Origin: Betaproteobacteria bacterium
Lineage (GTDB): Bacteria > Pseudomonadota > Gammaproteobacteria > Burkholderiales > SG8-41
Reading direction: 5' to 3'
Assembly: GCA_029863175.1 (NCBI GenBank)
Contig: JAOTVX010000003.1
Location: 77,543-141,542 of the forward strand
DNA: 64,000 nucleotides
The notes beneath the pieces were generated by a model, which worked only from the letters and a program-made list of their open reading frames with translations, ran no database searches and was not told the origin of the DNA. Both the position numbers and the translations under genes were made by a program. Shown piece by piece: positions 46,044 through 55,125 of this stretch. The first letter of the stretch is position 1; the number at the start of each line of letters is the position of its first letter.

Positions 46044-46676
46044 ATGGCAATGCTCGATCCGAAACGAACGGGATTGATCGCCGCCGCCGCGCTCGCGCTC
46101 GTACTGCAGGGTTGCGCCTCGATGTCGAAGAACGAATGTTTGAGCGCGGACTGGTACGCGATCGGTTACGAGAGCGGCATTCGCGGGCAGCGCGAGGCCC
46201 AGATCAGCGAGCACCGCAAGGCCTGCGCCGAGCACAGCGTGACGCCCGATCTCGCGCGCTATCTCGAGGGGCGCGAAGCGGGACTGCAGGGCTTCTGCGA
46301 ACCGAGGAACGGCTATCGACTCGGGCGTGCCGGCACGGGCTACGCCGGGGTGTGCCCGCCACGCCTCGAGGACAAGTTCCTGCAGGCCTACGGCGCGGGA
46401 CGCGAGCTGTACGACATGCAGCAGAACATCAACCGGCTCAAGCGCCGCGTCAACGCCAAGCAGGCGGAGCTGAAAAACCTCAACGAAGACATCGCCGACA
46501 AGCAGGCCGAGCTGATCGCAGCCGGCACGACGCCGTCGCAGCGGGTGCTGTCGCTCGCACAGCTGCTCGAGCTACAGGAAAAGGCGAAGCACATCCGGCG
46601 CGACATCTACTACGCGCGCGTCCAGCGCGACCGCGAGCGAGCGCGGCTGGCGTCGGCGGAGCGCGCTCGACGGTAA
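46044..46676 (+). CDS. DUF2799 lipoprotein
   Basis: 210 residues. A lipobox signal (LALVLQGCASM) is followed by the DUF2799 core (DWYAIGYESGIRGQ, HRKACAEHSVTPDLARYLEG) and a C-terminal coiled coil of about 80 residues rich in Glu, Lys and Arg. It is an outer-membrane or periplasmic lipoprotein of unknown function. Of two in-frame starts the ATG at 46044 best fits GGAGGGA. Confidence 0.82.
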   Translation: MAMLDPKRTGLIAAAALALVLQGCASMSKNECLSADWYAIGYESGIRGQREAQISEHRKACAEHSVTPDLARYLEGREAGLQGFCEPRNGYRLGRAGTGYAGVCPPRLEDKFLQAYGAGRELYDMQQNINRLKRRVNAKQAELKNLNEDIADKQAELIAAGTTPSQRVLSLAQLLELQEKAKHIRRDIYYARVQRDRERARLASAERARR

Positions 46677-46740
46677 GCCTGCGCGACGCGCACGTCGCCG
46701 TCATCGCGCTGACGGCCCTTCGCCTTCGCCGGCAGGTCTA

Positions 46741-47100
46741 AACCGGGTAAACCGGGGTAAACCGGGGACAGACCACGTTTTCCAGTCCAACAAAGTTACA
46801 CTGATGAATGTTGAATGATGAAAAGAATCGGCGTTTATCTGCGTTTATCTGCGGCTAATTCCGGGTTCTGAACGAGGTCGGTTTCACGTTTCACGTTTTA
46901 CGTTTTACGTTTTACGATTCACGGCTCTGTGATCGGCGGCTATAACTACGGTGACCAGTGACCCGTGACCGGTGACTAGTGCTAAAGAGGTGACGGCTGA
47001 CGAGTGACGAGTGACGAGTGACGACAAACGGTTCGGTCCACTCACCATTCATCATTCATCATTTATCATTTATCATTTATCATTCACGAAGTGTAAGGCC
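46741..47100. repeat. Dense short-tandem-repeat gap
   Basis: Contents in order: AACCGGGGT triplet (46741-46768) running into GGGGACAGACCAC (46764-46776); GCGTTTATCT doublet (46834-46855); heptamers TTTTACG (46881-46924), GTGACGA (46989-47024) and CATTTAT/CATTCAT (47041-47090). The final CATTCACGAAGTGTAAGGCC (47081-47100) recurs exactly at 49808-49827. No gene is present. Confidence 0.8.
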
Positions 47101-47162
47101 CTTCATCCTTCATACTTGGTATTGGCCCTCGTCACCGGACACTCGACACTCGTGACCTCAAC

Positions 47163-48392
47163 ATGAACGACACCACCACCCAAACCAGCGAGAGCAACCT
47201 CCGCGTCGCCGGCCGGCGCAGCCGCGCCGATGTCCCGCGCCGGTTCAAGAACATCCTCTGCCTCGACGACTTCGAGGAACCCGCGCGCCGCTTCCTGCCG
47301 CGCCCCATCTTCGGCTACGTCTCCGGCGGCGTGGAAACCAACTCGGCCCGCGACGGCAACCGCGCCGCCTTCGCCGAGTGGGAGTTCCTGCCCCGCGTCC
47401 TGATCAACACCCGCGGCCGCCAGCAGAAAACGACGGTGCTCGGACGCATGTACGACCTGCCGTTCGGCTTTCCGCCGATGGGCGGCACTTCGCTCGCCGC
47501 CTACATGGGCGACTCCGTGCTGGCGCAGGTCGCGGCGGAACTGAACACAATCAATATCCAGAGCGGCGCGTCGCTCACGCCGATGGAGCGCGTGCGCGCC
47601 ATCGGGCCGACCGCCTGGTTCCAGGCCTACCTTCCCGGCGACCGGGAGATCATCGTGCCGCTCGTCGAGCGCGCGCAGGCCGCGGGCTTCGACACGCTCG
47701 TGCTGACGGTGGACGTGCAGGTGCCGTCGAACCGCGAGAACAACGTCAGGTCCGGCTACAACTCGCCGCTCAAGCCCACCCCGCGCCTCATGTGGGACTG
47801 CCTCGTGCGCCCGCGCTGGCTCCTCGGCAACTTCGGCCGCACCGTGCTCAAGCACGGGATGCCGCACCTGGAGAACATGGGCTTCCCGCGCATCCCGGTT
47901 ATGGGCTACGCCGAGCGCCCGCGCATGGCGCGCGATGCCTTGGCCTGGGAGCACCTCGAGCTCATGCGCCGGATCTGGAAGGGCAAGCTCGTGCTGAAAG
48001 GCGTCCTCTCCCCGCAGGACGTGCGCGTCGCGCGCGAGAGCGGCGTGGACGGCATCCTGGTGTCGAACCACGGCGGCCGCCAGCTCGATTACACCGTCGC
48101 GCCGCTGCGCGCGCTCCCCGCCGTGGTTGCCGAGGCCGGCGACATGACCATCATGATGGACGGCGGAGTCCGCCGAGGCACCGACGTGTTGAAGGCCCTC
48201 GCCCTCGGCGCGAAGTTCGTCTTCATCGGCCGGCCGTTCCTTTACGCCGCGGCCATCGCCGGCGCAGCCGGCGTCCACCACGCCGTTTCCGTCCTGAAGG
48301 ACGAAATCAGCCGCGACATGGCAATGCTCGGCATCTCCTCACTCGCCGAAATGAAGCGTGAGCTGCTGGTTCCGGCGCGCGGTCCCATCTGA
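47163..48392 (+). CDS. FMN-dependent alpha-hydroxy-acid dehydrogenase
   Basis: 409 residues of the lactate dehydrogenase/glycolate oxidase family. The catalytic His and Arg are in VSNHGGRQLDYTVAPL, the FMN phosphate site is in MMDGGVRRGTDVLKALALGA and FIGRPFLYAAA, and the substrate Tyr is in IFGYVSGGVET. It oxidises an L-2-hydroxy acid; the substrate is unknown. It stands alone between repeat-rich gaps. Confidence 0.9.
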   Translation: MNDTTTQTSESNLRVAGRRSRADVPRRFKNILCLDDFEEPARRFLPRPIFGYVSGGVETNSARDGNRAAFAEWEFLPRVLINTRGRQQKTTVLGRMYDLPFGFPPMGGTSLAAYMGDSVLAQVAAELNTINIQSGASLTPMERVRAIGPTAWFQAYLPGDREIIVPLVERAQAAGFDTLVLTVDVQVPSNRENNVRSGYNSPLKPTPRLMWDCLVRPRWLLGNFGRTVLKHGMPHLENMGFPRIPVMGYAERPRMARDALAWEHLELMRRIWKGKLVLKGVLSPQDVRVARESGVDGILVSNHGGRQLDYTVAPLRALPAVVAEAGDMTIMMDGGVRRGTDVLKALALGAKFVFIGRPFLYAAAIAGAAGVHHAVSVLKDEISRDMAMLGISSLAEMKRELLVPARGPI

Positions 48393-48449
48393 CTTCCGCC
48401 ATCCGCCTTTAGGCGGCAGCCTCATTTCTCCGCCCTCTTCCCTCTTACC

Positions 48450-48701
48450 TCACCGCTTCACCGGCGCGTAGAACGTGCCCTCGACCTCGACGATGTCGTC
48501 CTGGTTCAAGCAATCCACCTCGATGATGGTGCGCGGCGGATACGGGCCCTTGCCCCAGAGCTGCGCCTGCACCTTGTTGACGATCGGCCGGAAGCGGTGC
48601 ATCTTGGCTCCCGCGCCCCTCGCGAGCGACAAACCGGCTGCCGAAACGATCGCGCCTCGATTCCTGCGTTTCATGATTGCCTCTTTCCAAGGTGAGACCA
48701 A
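48450..48701 (-). pseudogene. C-terminal remnant of a RidA-family protein
   Basis: The last 40 residues of this 83-codon frame (VNKVQAQLWGKGPYPPRTII, then EVDCLNQDDIVEVEGTFYA) match the C-terminus of RidA/YjgF enamine deaminases, about one third of a normal protein. The first half has unrelated sequence. The upstream end lies 7 bp from the palindromic pair at 48706-48751, a likely breakpoint. Confidence 0.65.
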
Positions 48702-48705
48702 TCAA

Positions 48706-48751
48706 GAGGGCCAGGCTTAATTTACACTCAAGTTAATCTAGCCTGTCCCTT
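48706..48751. repeat. Imperfect palindrome GAGGGCCAGGCTTAATTTA and complement
   Basis: GAGGGCCAGGCTTAATTTA (48706-48724) and TTAATCTAGCCTGTCCCTT (48733-48751) are imperfect inverted repeats around CACTCAAG. They belong to the GGGGYCAGGCTCAATTT family. Farther on, 48836-48912 holds 9-11-bp CCGC-AGGACGCAGAGG repeats; the gap to 49024 has no gene. Confidence 0.55.
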
Positions 48752-49024
48752 TACTTGCTAGACGCTTCCGCCTTCTGACTTCTGCCTTCTGACTTTGGGG
48801 ACTGCCGCCGATGAACGCGGATAATACCTAAAGCTGAACCGCAGCGGACGCCGAGGACGCAAAGGAAAAGATAAGCTTTACCGCCAAGGCCGCAGAGGAC
48901 GCAGAGGAATTTAATCGGACACCAAAACCCAAGATCGCGAAGGAAACGCTAAGGGTGGCATACGGGAAATGTCCGGGTCATCCTTCCGCCTTCATCCTTC
49001 GGGTAACCCCTCATCCCTCCGCCC

Positions 49025-49642
49025 TCATCCCTGAAGTGGACGGGGTCTGTCCCCACTTGTTTTTGTTCTTCTCTCGTGTCGATGAATCATCCAGACTACC
49101 AGCATGCCAGACTGCAGGACGATCCAGGTCGCGAGAAAGCACCAAGGCGCTGGACCTTCCGTACCCTTCGTATCGATTCCGGTAACCTTTCCGAAGTACT
49201 CCCACGGCAGGATGGAAAGGGACGTCACAAAGAGGGTAGTCGGCACACTCAGCAGGACCGACAGGAAACCCAAAAGCAGTGTTCGAGACGGCGCCAAAGC
49301 AGAAGGCTCGAGGCGACGCAGGAGTTGGTAAAACACAAAGATCGGCAACAGAGCTAAATGCAGGATATACAAGTGCATTGGCGTCCAGATGACCCAATCG
49401 TTTTCAATAAAGAAAGACGCCAACAGGAAGGCCACTATCCATAGGAGCAGCAATTTAAAGTGCAGACCGGCCTTGCCCAGTCCGGGGGCGCACAGCGCCA
49501 GTGCAATCACCAGCACCAGCGCCAATACCGGTGAGAGCACGCCAGCGACTACCCATAATGGTACTTTCTGCGCCAGAGCGGGCGGTGACACCAGCACCAG
49601 CAACACTCCCGCAAGGCAGCGATCTAACAAGACGCGCGGCAT
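49025..49642 (-). CDS. Hypothetical inner-membrane protein
   Basis: 205 residues with a signal-like first helix (LAGVLLVLVSPPALA) and about four further hydrophobic segments. I recognise no family. It is bracketed by two motifs of the same palindrome class, GGGGTCTGTCCCC at 49042-49054 (inside its 3' end) and AGGGGTCAGGCTCAAATTAT (minus strand, 49641-49660) at its start. It looks like a gene carried between these elements. Confidence 0.6.
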   Translation of the reverse strand: MPRVLLDRCLAGVLLVLVSPPALAQKVPLWVVAGVLSPVLALVLVIALALCAPGLGKAGLHFKLLLLWIVAFLLASFFIENDWVIWTPMHLYILHLALLPIFVFYQLLRRLEPSALAPSRTLLLGFLSVLLSVPTTLFVTSLSILPWEYFGKVTGIDTKGTEGPAPWCFLATWIVLQSGMLVVWMIHRHERRTKTSGDRPRPLQG

Positions 49643-49660
49643 AATTTGAGCCTGACCCCT
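49641..49660 (-). repeat. AGGGGTCAGGCTCAAATTAT motif
   Basis: This minus-strand copy of the accessory-region motif overlaps the start of the 49025 gene by two bases and ends in AAAAAA upstream. The motif family is also at 38571, 39710 and 48708. Confidence 0.5.
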
Positions 49661-49672
49661 TTTTTACTACGA

Positions 49673-49866
49673 GGTGACGAATGACGGCTGACGACTGACG
49701 GCAGCTTCATAAGGCGTGATGAGTGACGAGTGACGAGTGTTTGGGCGCGCGAAGGCGCGCGGTTCCGATTCACGATTTACGATTTACGGAAGTTTCAGTC
49801 CATTCATCATTCACGAAGTGTAAGGCCTTTCCGCCTTTCGCCTTTCGCCTTTCGCCTTTCGCCTTC
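49673..49866. repeat. Heptamer short tandem repeats before the GH84 gene
   Basis: Units are GTGACGA (about 49673-49739), GATTTAC (49767-49789), CATTCAT ending in CATTCACGAAGTGTAAGGCC (49801-49827) and CTTTCGC (49832-49866). GGGGTCTGTCC follows at 49875-49885. No gene is present. Confidence 0.75.
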
Positions 49867-49890
49867 AGTTCGGTGGGGTCTGTCCTCGTG

Positions 49891-51051
49891 CTATTTCTTC
49901 AGGTCGTTCTGCGCTTGCTCCAGCACGACTTCGAGTCGAGCAAGCCACGGACGAAACTCTTCAAACCACCGCTCCCTTTGATTCTTCAAGATGTACCGAT
50001 GTGCCTCTTGAAGGGCGCGGAGCCGTCCGGGCGCGAGAGTGACTGCCCGCTTGCGGCGCTTGGACCGGTTCATGCGCTCGCAGAAATCGAGAATGGCGTG
50101 CCAGTGAGGAATGGCGCTTTTACCAAAAAGTTCCTGGATCGCTTCCCGCCAGCTTTTCTCAGGATCGTATGCGGCGGGAGCCGCGGCATAATCGAAGCAA
50201 GTAGCGAGGGGGATAAGACTCAAGTTCTCCTGCAGCAGGGGATTGTTCAGATAACCGTAAACGGTCTCTGGCAGGCGCGGGTCGCGGCCGGTCAGAGGGG
50301 CGAGGTGCATCTCATCGCTCATCGAGAGATCGTTGACGGGGTAGTTATCCCAGAGAATCAAAGGGTGCATGATTTGATGCGCCACTTTGCGCGCATGGGC
50401 CAGGGAGATTCTCCGGGGCACGACGGCCGGGCCGGTCCAGAGACAGGCGACAGGTTCAGGCAAATGCTTGGCGAGGGTTTTCCAGAAGGAGGGCTCGAAG
50501 GCGCCGAACGTGTGGGCGAGCCGGAGATCTTCCGTATAACGGGAGGGACAGACCCACCACTCCACTCTTTTCCAGGACGCCGGCTGCCGGTCGAGGATTT
50601 TTTCCAGCCATAACCCTTCAGCTTTGGCCAAGCTGCCGTTGAATTGCTTTCGATCTTGCTCATGCTCCAGGCGCGACGGGATATCGTCAAAGAGAACGGC
50701 GAACGTTTGTACGCCGGCATCGTAAAAGCGCGCCGCCTTGTCGAGCAGGACCTGCGCGGGCTCCGGGGCAGAAAACCGCAGACCTTTTCCAGGGTGGAAG
50801 CCGTAGACGAAATCGATCCGGTGCTCTTGCGCGGCCCTGATGAGCTTCAGCAGCGCTTTCCAATTGCCTTTCGGATAGGGCTCCCTCCAGCGCTCGCGGT
50901 GATAAGGGTCGTCCTTGGGGGCATAGAGATAGGTGTTCATCCCTCTCTTCGCGCCGAAGCGGAAAAGGGCGCCGCGCTGCGCCATGCTCCAGGGAGGTCC
51001 GAAGAATCCTTCGACGATTCCGCGGCGTTGAAAAGGAGGCCCGCCTGGCAT
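49891..51051 (-). CDS. GH84 beta-N-acetylglucosaminidase (O-GlcNAcase-like)
   Basis: 386 residues. GIVEGFFGPPWSMAQR and GMNTYLYAPKDDPYHRERWR match the start of GH84 barrels, and the catalytic Asp pair is in FAVLFDDIPSRL. It removes terminal GlcNAc by substrate-assisted catalysis; here only the catalytic domain is present and no signal peptide is seen. Base composition is lower in GC than the core genes. Palindromes at 49875 and 51100 bracket it. Confidence 0.85.
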   Translation of the reverse strand: MPGGPPFQRRGIVEGFFGPPWSMAQRGALFRFGAKRGMNTYLYAPKDDPYHRERWREPYPKGNWKALLKLIRAAQEHRIDFVYGFHPGKGLRFSAPEPAQVLLDKAARFYDAGVQTFAVLFDDIPSRLEHEQDRKQFNGSLAKAEGLWLEKILDRQPASWKRVEWWVCPSRYTEDLRLAHTFGAFEPSFWKTLAKHLPEPVACLWTGPAVVPRRISLAHARKVAHQIMHPLILWDNYPVNDLSMSDEMHLAPLTGRDPRLPETVYGYLNNPLLQENLSLIPLATCFDYAAAPAAYDPEKSWREAIQELFGKSAIPHWHAILDFCERMNRSKRRKRAVTLAPGRLRALQEAHRYILKNQRERWFEEFRPWLARLEVVLEQAQNDLKK

Positions 51052-51096
51052 TTGAAGTTAACTCCCGCCCGAAAATGTTTCTTGAGGTGGTAATGT

Positions 51097-51330
51097 TCAG
51101 GGGTCTGCCCCATGCGTGAGCAGAACGTGCACGTGGTTCGTCATCAGCACGTATGCATGGACTTCGCACTGAAAGCGCTTCGCGAGTTCGGCGAGGTGAT
51201 GAAGGAAGAACTGGTAGTCCGCCTCGACGTAGAAGCACGCCTGGCGGTGGTTGCCGCGCTGGATGATGTGAACGGGTAATCCCGTTACCCGCGGCCGTTC
51301 GCGTCGTGCCATGAGGGATTCAACGCACAC
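51097..51330 (-). pseudogene. Truncated REP-associated tyrosine transposase (RAYT, Y1_Tnp)
   Basis: 77 residues. MARRERPRVTGLPVHIIQRG and the HUH metal motif in LMTNHVHVLLT match the first third of RAYT transposases. The catalytic-Tyr half is missing: the frame runs into GGGGCAGACCCC (51100-51111 complement) and stops. A second palindrome lies just upstream (51398-51410). RAYTs mobilise REP palindromes such as these. Confidence 0.82.
51100..51111. repeat. GGGGTCTGCCCC palindrome at the transposase break
   Basis: It supplies the last codons and stop of the truncated transposase. It is one of the copies of the motif between 46.7 and 59.2 kb. Confidence 0.6.
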
Positions 51331-51397
51331 CCCGCACGACGCGATGACTGGACCTCAGAAAGTCAGCCTACCCGAGTGATTTAATGTCCCTTTTCAG

Positions 51398-51410
51398 GGG
51401 GTCTGACCCC
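51398..51410. repeat. GGGGTCTGACCCC palindrome upstream of the transposase
   Basis: A perfect 5-bp-per-arm palindrome 68 bp before the transposase start and 25 bp past the DapA-family stop. With the copy at 51100 it brackets the transposase remnant. Confidence 0.6.
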
Positions 51411-51434
51411 ATTGCCACTTCCGCCGTACCGCCC

Positions 51435-52370
51435 CTACCAGGCGCGGGGCTCCTCCGCGAGAAAGTCCATGCGCGCGAGCGCGTCGGTCAATTTCCCGCG
51501 CTCGACCTCGCCCAAGGCGCGCACGGGTGGGCGGGGTGCACCGCAAGGCCGGCCCATGAATGCCATCGCCGTCTTGAGACCCGCCAGGCCGTCCCGTAAT
51601 CCCGATTCGCCGGCGCTCCTTACAAGGTGATTCAATTCGCCCATCTTCTCCTGGGAGTCGCGCGCTTCGTTGTATTTTTCCTGTCGCGACAGCTCGAAAA
51701 GCCGGCGCGCGCGCCTGGGGGCGACGCTCGATAGCATCGAGAAAACGCCGGTACCCCCCAGGGTGCCGGACGAGACCGGGAAATCGCCGCCCGCTAGAAG
51801 CTGGAGATCAGGCTTGATCTTCTGCCCCAAGCACATGATTTCTTCCATGAAGACAAAATCGAGACTGTAGTCCACCACCCCGGCCAGATTCGGCAACTTC
51901 TCTACCAACTCGAGCACCATTTCGGTGGTCAACGAAGTTCCGGCGGTCTCAACCGGCGGATTGACGACGAAAAGCGGCAACCTTATAGCGCGCCCCACGT
52001 GCAGCAGGTGGTCGACAACCATCGCCGGCCGCGGGTGCCAGAAGTACGGCGGATGCGAAGCGATCGCCGCAGCGCCCGCCTGCTCTGCGAACTTGGCGCG
52101 CTCGACGGTCATCGCGGTCCCGGCGTCGCTGACGTGCGCGATTACCGGCACGCGGCCGTTCACCCGGGCGAGCGCGAATTGGAGCAGCTCCCGCTGCTCG
52201 GCTTCCGTGAGGCTCATATCCTCGCCTTCGGGCATCGGCAGAGCCAGCGCCTCGGCGCCATTCTTGATGTGCCATTCGAGGATCTTCGCGCAAGTGTCGT
52301 AGTCGATCCTCTGGTCGCCCCTGAACGGCGTCACCGGCGTGTGGACCAACCCCGGTCTGAACGTGCTCAT
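51435..52370 (-). CDS. DapA-family (dihydrodipicolinate synthase-like) aldolase
   Basis: 311 residues of the class I pyruvate-lyase TIM barrel. VHTPVTPFRGDQRIDYDTC is the usual start; VPVIAHVSDAGTAMTVERA and a Tyr in VVDYSLDFVF occupy core positions, but the Schiff-base Lys expected near the latter is not obvious (NLAGVVDYS). It may therefore be a non-lysine or divergent member. It is 3 bp after a paralogue in one operon. Confidence 0.8.
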   Translation of the reverse strand: MSTFRPGLVHTPVTPFRGDQRIDYDTCAKILEWHIKNGAEALALPMPEGEDMSLTEAEQRELLQFALARVNGRVPVIAHVSDAGTAMTVERAKFAEQAGAAAIASHPPYFWHPRPAMVVDHLLHVGRAIRLPLFVVNPPVETAGTSLTTEMVLELVEKLPNLAGVVDYSLDFVFMEEIMCLGQKIKPDLQLLAGGDFPVSSGTLGGTGVFSMLSSVAPRRARRLFELSRQEKYNEARDSQEKMGELNHLVRSAGESGLRDGLAGLKTAMAFMGRPCGAPRPPVRALGEVERGKLTDALARMDFLAEEPRAW

Positions 52371-52373
52371 GGA

Positions 52374-53342
52374 CTACCAGCCGTGCGGCTCGGTCTGTAG
52401 AACGCCGAGCTTCTCGAGCTGCGCCCGCAGGAACTCGACGCGTTCCTTCGAGGCCGTTGGCAGCGGCGGGCGCGTCGGTCCGACGGGGCGCCCCATGTTG
52501 ATCATCGCGCCCTTGAGCGAGGAGGGGTACTGCTCCTTGAACATGCGGTACATCTGCAGGATCGTGAACTGGCATTCCTTGGCGGTCTTCCAGTCTTCGG
52601 CCTCCATCGCCGCGAAGAATCGATTGCAGAGATTCGGGGCGATCGCGCCGGACGAGGAGAACGAGCCGCACGCGCCGAGCGGATACGCCGCGAGCAGATG
52701 CTCGACGCCCTGGATGATCGAAAAGCCGGGTCGCATGTTGAGCGCGACGCGCGAGATCTCGACGAACTTCTCGCTGTGAAAACTCGCGTCTTTCATGCCG
52801 ATGTAGTTCGGCAGGCGCTCAATCAAGCGTCTGACTAGATCGGCGGTGAACTCGACGCCTTCTCCGTTACGCCAAGGCGAGTTGTAGGTCAGCACCGGGA
52901 GATCCGTGTGCGTTGCGGTGCGCACGATCGAGTCGAAAATCTCCTCCTGCGACGGGCGCCGGCAGTACGGCGATATCGTGAGGATCATGTCGGCGCCGAT
53001 CTTCTGCGCGTGCCGGGCGAGATCGAGCGAATCCTCCTCGCTCAGGGTCCCGACGAAGATCGAGACCGGGACGCGGCGGTTCACCGTCCGCACCGCAATC
53101 TCCGCCCCAAGCTTGCGCTCGGCGATCGATAGATTGAGCGACTCCGCTTTGTGGTGCGGCCAGGCTATCGCGGGCGCCTTGTGGCGCACGTGAAACTCCA
53201 CCATCTTCGCGAACCCGTCCGGGTCGAAGCTGAAGTCGTCCTTGAGCGGGGTGACTGGAGCCTGCATGACGCCGTGCAGATTGAACCTTCCGTAGTTCCT
53301 CTTTTCAGGCGTCGATTCGCGCGGTTTGAGCACGGCTGACAT
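52374..53342 (-). CDS. DapA-family aldolase, second paralogue
   Basis: 322 residues. GVMQAPVTPLKDDFSFDPDG is the barrel start; VLTYNSPWRNGEGVEF carries the conserved Tyr of the YN-P motif and NYIGMKDASFHSEK the Schiff-base Lys in place (IGMKD). It probably splits or forms a 2-oxo acid from pyruvate or a similar donor. Together with the next gene it makes a tandem pair, perhaps acting on one substrate. Confidence 0.85.
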   Translation of the reverse strand: MSAVLKPRESTPEKRNYGRFNLHGVMQAPVTPLKDDFSFDPDGFAKMVEFHVRHKAPAIAWPHHKAESLNLSIAERKLGAEIAVRTVNRRVPVSIFVGTLSEEDSLDLARHAQKIGADMILTISPYCRRPSQEEIFDSIVRTATHTDLPVLTYNSPWRNGEGVEFTADLVRRLIERLPNYIGMKDASFHSEKFVEISRVALNMRPGFSIIQGVEHLLAAYPLGACGSFSSSGAIAPNLCNRFFAAMEAEDWKTAKECQFTILQMYRMFKEQYPSSLKGAMINMGRPVGPTRPPLPTASKERVEFLRAQLEKLGVLQTEPHGW

Positions 53343-53503
53343 GGATCATCGCTCCATTGCTGGTTGAATGGGGGGAACCCGTTGCTATTGGCAAGTCTAC
53401 TTCACAACTACTGCTTCGCAAACCCTGGCTCGATGGACATCGCCCTGAAGCCCTGCGCGAGAACGTCCGGCATGCGAGCCCTGGCGTTCCGCATCCACGG
53501 CGT

Positions 53504-53691
53504 CTAAATCAGCTTGTGATCCTGCAAGGCCTCCCGGATCAGGCGCGCGATCTGGTCGTTCAACCCACCGGCGCCGGTCGGCACGATGACTTACGCCGAC
53601 TGTCAGGACGCCAGAACGCCTGCGCGCCGACGCTTGGCGTCGCGAGAAGCGGAAGGAGCGTGAGCAGGCCTCTCGGACCTGTCCGCCTCAT
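53504..53691 (-). pseudogene. Truncated, frameshifted tctC-like receptor
   Basis: A good ribosome site (GGGGAG, 7 bp) and ATG at 53691 start a signal peptide (LLTLLPLLATPSVGAQA). After a frameshift near 53595 the frame reads VIVPTGAGGLNDQIARLIRE and ends at 53504. This matches the N-terminus of the intact TctC at 55517 (IVVPTGAGGENDRVARFIQR). About four fifths of the gene is missing. It follows the cyclodeaminase-like gene by 23 bp. Confidence 0.75.
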
Positions 53692-53714
53692 CGTTATCTC
53701 CCCGCTGTATCTCG

Positions 53715-54716
53715 TCAGCGCTGCTCGCCCGACTTCGCCCACGGACGGCGGCGCAGCACGCCGACGCCCTCTCCCCGCGGCAGATCTCCGCGCGCGCCGA
53801 GCTTTTCGTAATAGCGCGACGCAAGCGCCAGGTCCTGCATTGCCGAGCCTACCGACTTGAAGATGATCAGGCCGTCGCCCGGCATTGCTGCACTCCCCGT
53901 GACGATCTGCCCGAGCGTCGCACGCCTCGCCTCCGGCAGTGCCTCGGCCTCGACAGCCAGACGCAATTCGCCGGCTTCCTCCAGTGCGTGGAGCGAATCG
54001 ACAACGACCAGTTGCGCGTTTCGGAAGCAATCGACGTCGATCTCGCGATATTGCTTGCGGGTATTGCCCACCGCACACAGCAGGCGGCATCCGGTCAGCC
54101 ATGCGCCGCGAAGTATTGGTTCAGTGGTGCGCGCATTGCTCGCCGAAGCCACGACCTGCCTGCCGCGCACGGCCGCCTCGATCGAATCGACTGGCGAGAC
54201 CTCGATACTCAGGGATTGCGACATCTCGCGGGCAAAGAGCTCCCGGTGCGCGACGGTTGGGCTGAACACTGCTACCGAACCGAGCTGATAGACGGATGCA
54301 AGACTCTCGAGCTGCGTGCGGGCCTGATTGCCCGAGCCGACCACTCCGACGGACACTGCCCCGGGGATCGGCACCTTGCGGGCAATCACCCCTGAGCAAG
54401 CGCCGGTGCGCAGATCGGTGATCAATTGTCCGTCGAGCCACGCCAGCAATTCGCCGTCCTCGAGACTGTAGAGCGATACGACGTAGCGCGCGCCGGCGCC
54501 CCTGACGTTGTGATACGCCTTGATCGCGGCATATCCCGCCCGTTCATCGGTCGCGAAAAGTATGCGCATGGAGCCGTTGCCAAAGTCCGTGACGAATTTC
54601 GGGGAGACTACGGTCGCGCCTGCGGATTCGTGCGCGAATGCACGCTCGAGCAAATCGATCGCTTCCTCCATGCGCAAGGCTCCACGCAATGTCTCGTAAC
54701 CCAGCATCACAGCCAT
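53715..54716 (-). CDS. Ornithine cyclodeaminase/mu-crystallin family protein
   Basis: 333 residues. The NAD-binding region VSVGVVGSGNQARTQLESLA, RTGACSGVIARK and STNARTTEP-like ASNARTTEPILRG with LLCAVGNTRKQYREID mark this family, which includes cyclodeaminases, alanine dehydrogenases and pyrroline/thiomorpholine-carboxylate reductases. Its substrate is unknown; with the DapA-type lyases it may act on an amino- or imino-acid. A broken tctC follows it. Confidence 0.88.
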   Translation of the reverse strand: MAVMLGYETLRGALRMEEAIDLLERAFAHESAGATVVSPKFVTDFGNGSMRILFATDERAGYAAIKAYHNVRGAGARYVVSLYSLEDGELLAWLDGQLITDLRTGACSGVIARKVPIPGAVSVGVVGSGNQARTQLESLASVYQLGSVAVFSPTVAHRELFAREMSQSLSIEVSPVDSIEAAVRGRQVVASASNARTTEPILRGAWLTGCRLLCAVGNTRKQYREIDVDCFRNAQLVVVDSLHALEEAGELRLAVEAEALPEARRATLGQIVTGSAAMPGDGLIIFKSVGSAMQDLALASRYYEKLGARGDLPRGEGVGVLRRRPWAKSGEQR

Positions 54717-54929
54717 TTTGGCTCCCGCTTCTGATTCGCTACGCCGCTGGACCCGGCCACTTCTAAAGGGAGAAAGCGCGTCATCGCCAGTCGCACAACG
54801 ACCCGCGATGACCGCGGTGCACGCCGCAGCGGCCTTCTCGGCGTCCCGAATCGGGCGACGCAGGGGGATCCTTGAGGTCGGCGGGCGGCACTACGGCCGC
54901 GTCGATCCCGCCTTGATCAGCATGTCGAG

Positions 54930-55125
54930 GCACCTGCTCCCCGCGGGGACGCACGCCCGGGGCGAACCGCGTGGCACCGAACCTTTCGTGGGCGGCGAGC
55001 GCCTCAAGGACTGCAAACTGCTTTGCGCGGTAGGCAGCAACTGCCGCCGGTTCGTTGGAGTCGATATCGAGCGCTCTCGCAATCCCCATATTCTCATGGT
55101 GGTCTCGGCGCACGCAACCGAGTAG
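54930..55125 (+). pseudogene. Ornithine cyclodeaminase-like fragment on the opposite strand
   Basis: The plus-strand frame ending at 55125 contains THARGEPRGTEPFVGGERLK followed by DCKLLCAVGSNCRRFVGVDI. It aligns with ARTTEPILRGAWLTGCRLLC and AVGNTRKQYREIDV of the intact gene at 53715. Neither end of the protein is recognisable. It lies upstream of intact tctC, the mirror of the arrangement on the minus strand. Confidence 0.6.

Noticed and set aside
46881..47090. Possible CRISPR array
   Set aside because: The repeats are 7 bp and directly adjacent with no unique spacers, and no cas genes are present.
47103..48281. 392-codon minus-strand frame opposite the hydroxy-acid dehydrogenase
   Set aside because: The plus-strand enzyme has all its catalytic motifs; the opposite frame is rich in His, Glu, Ala and Arg as expected of an antisense shadow.
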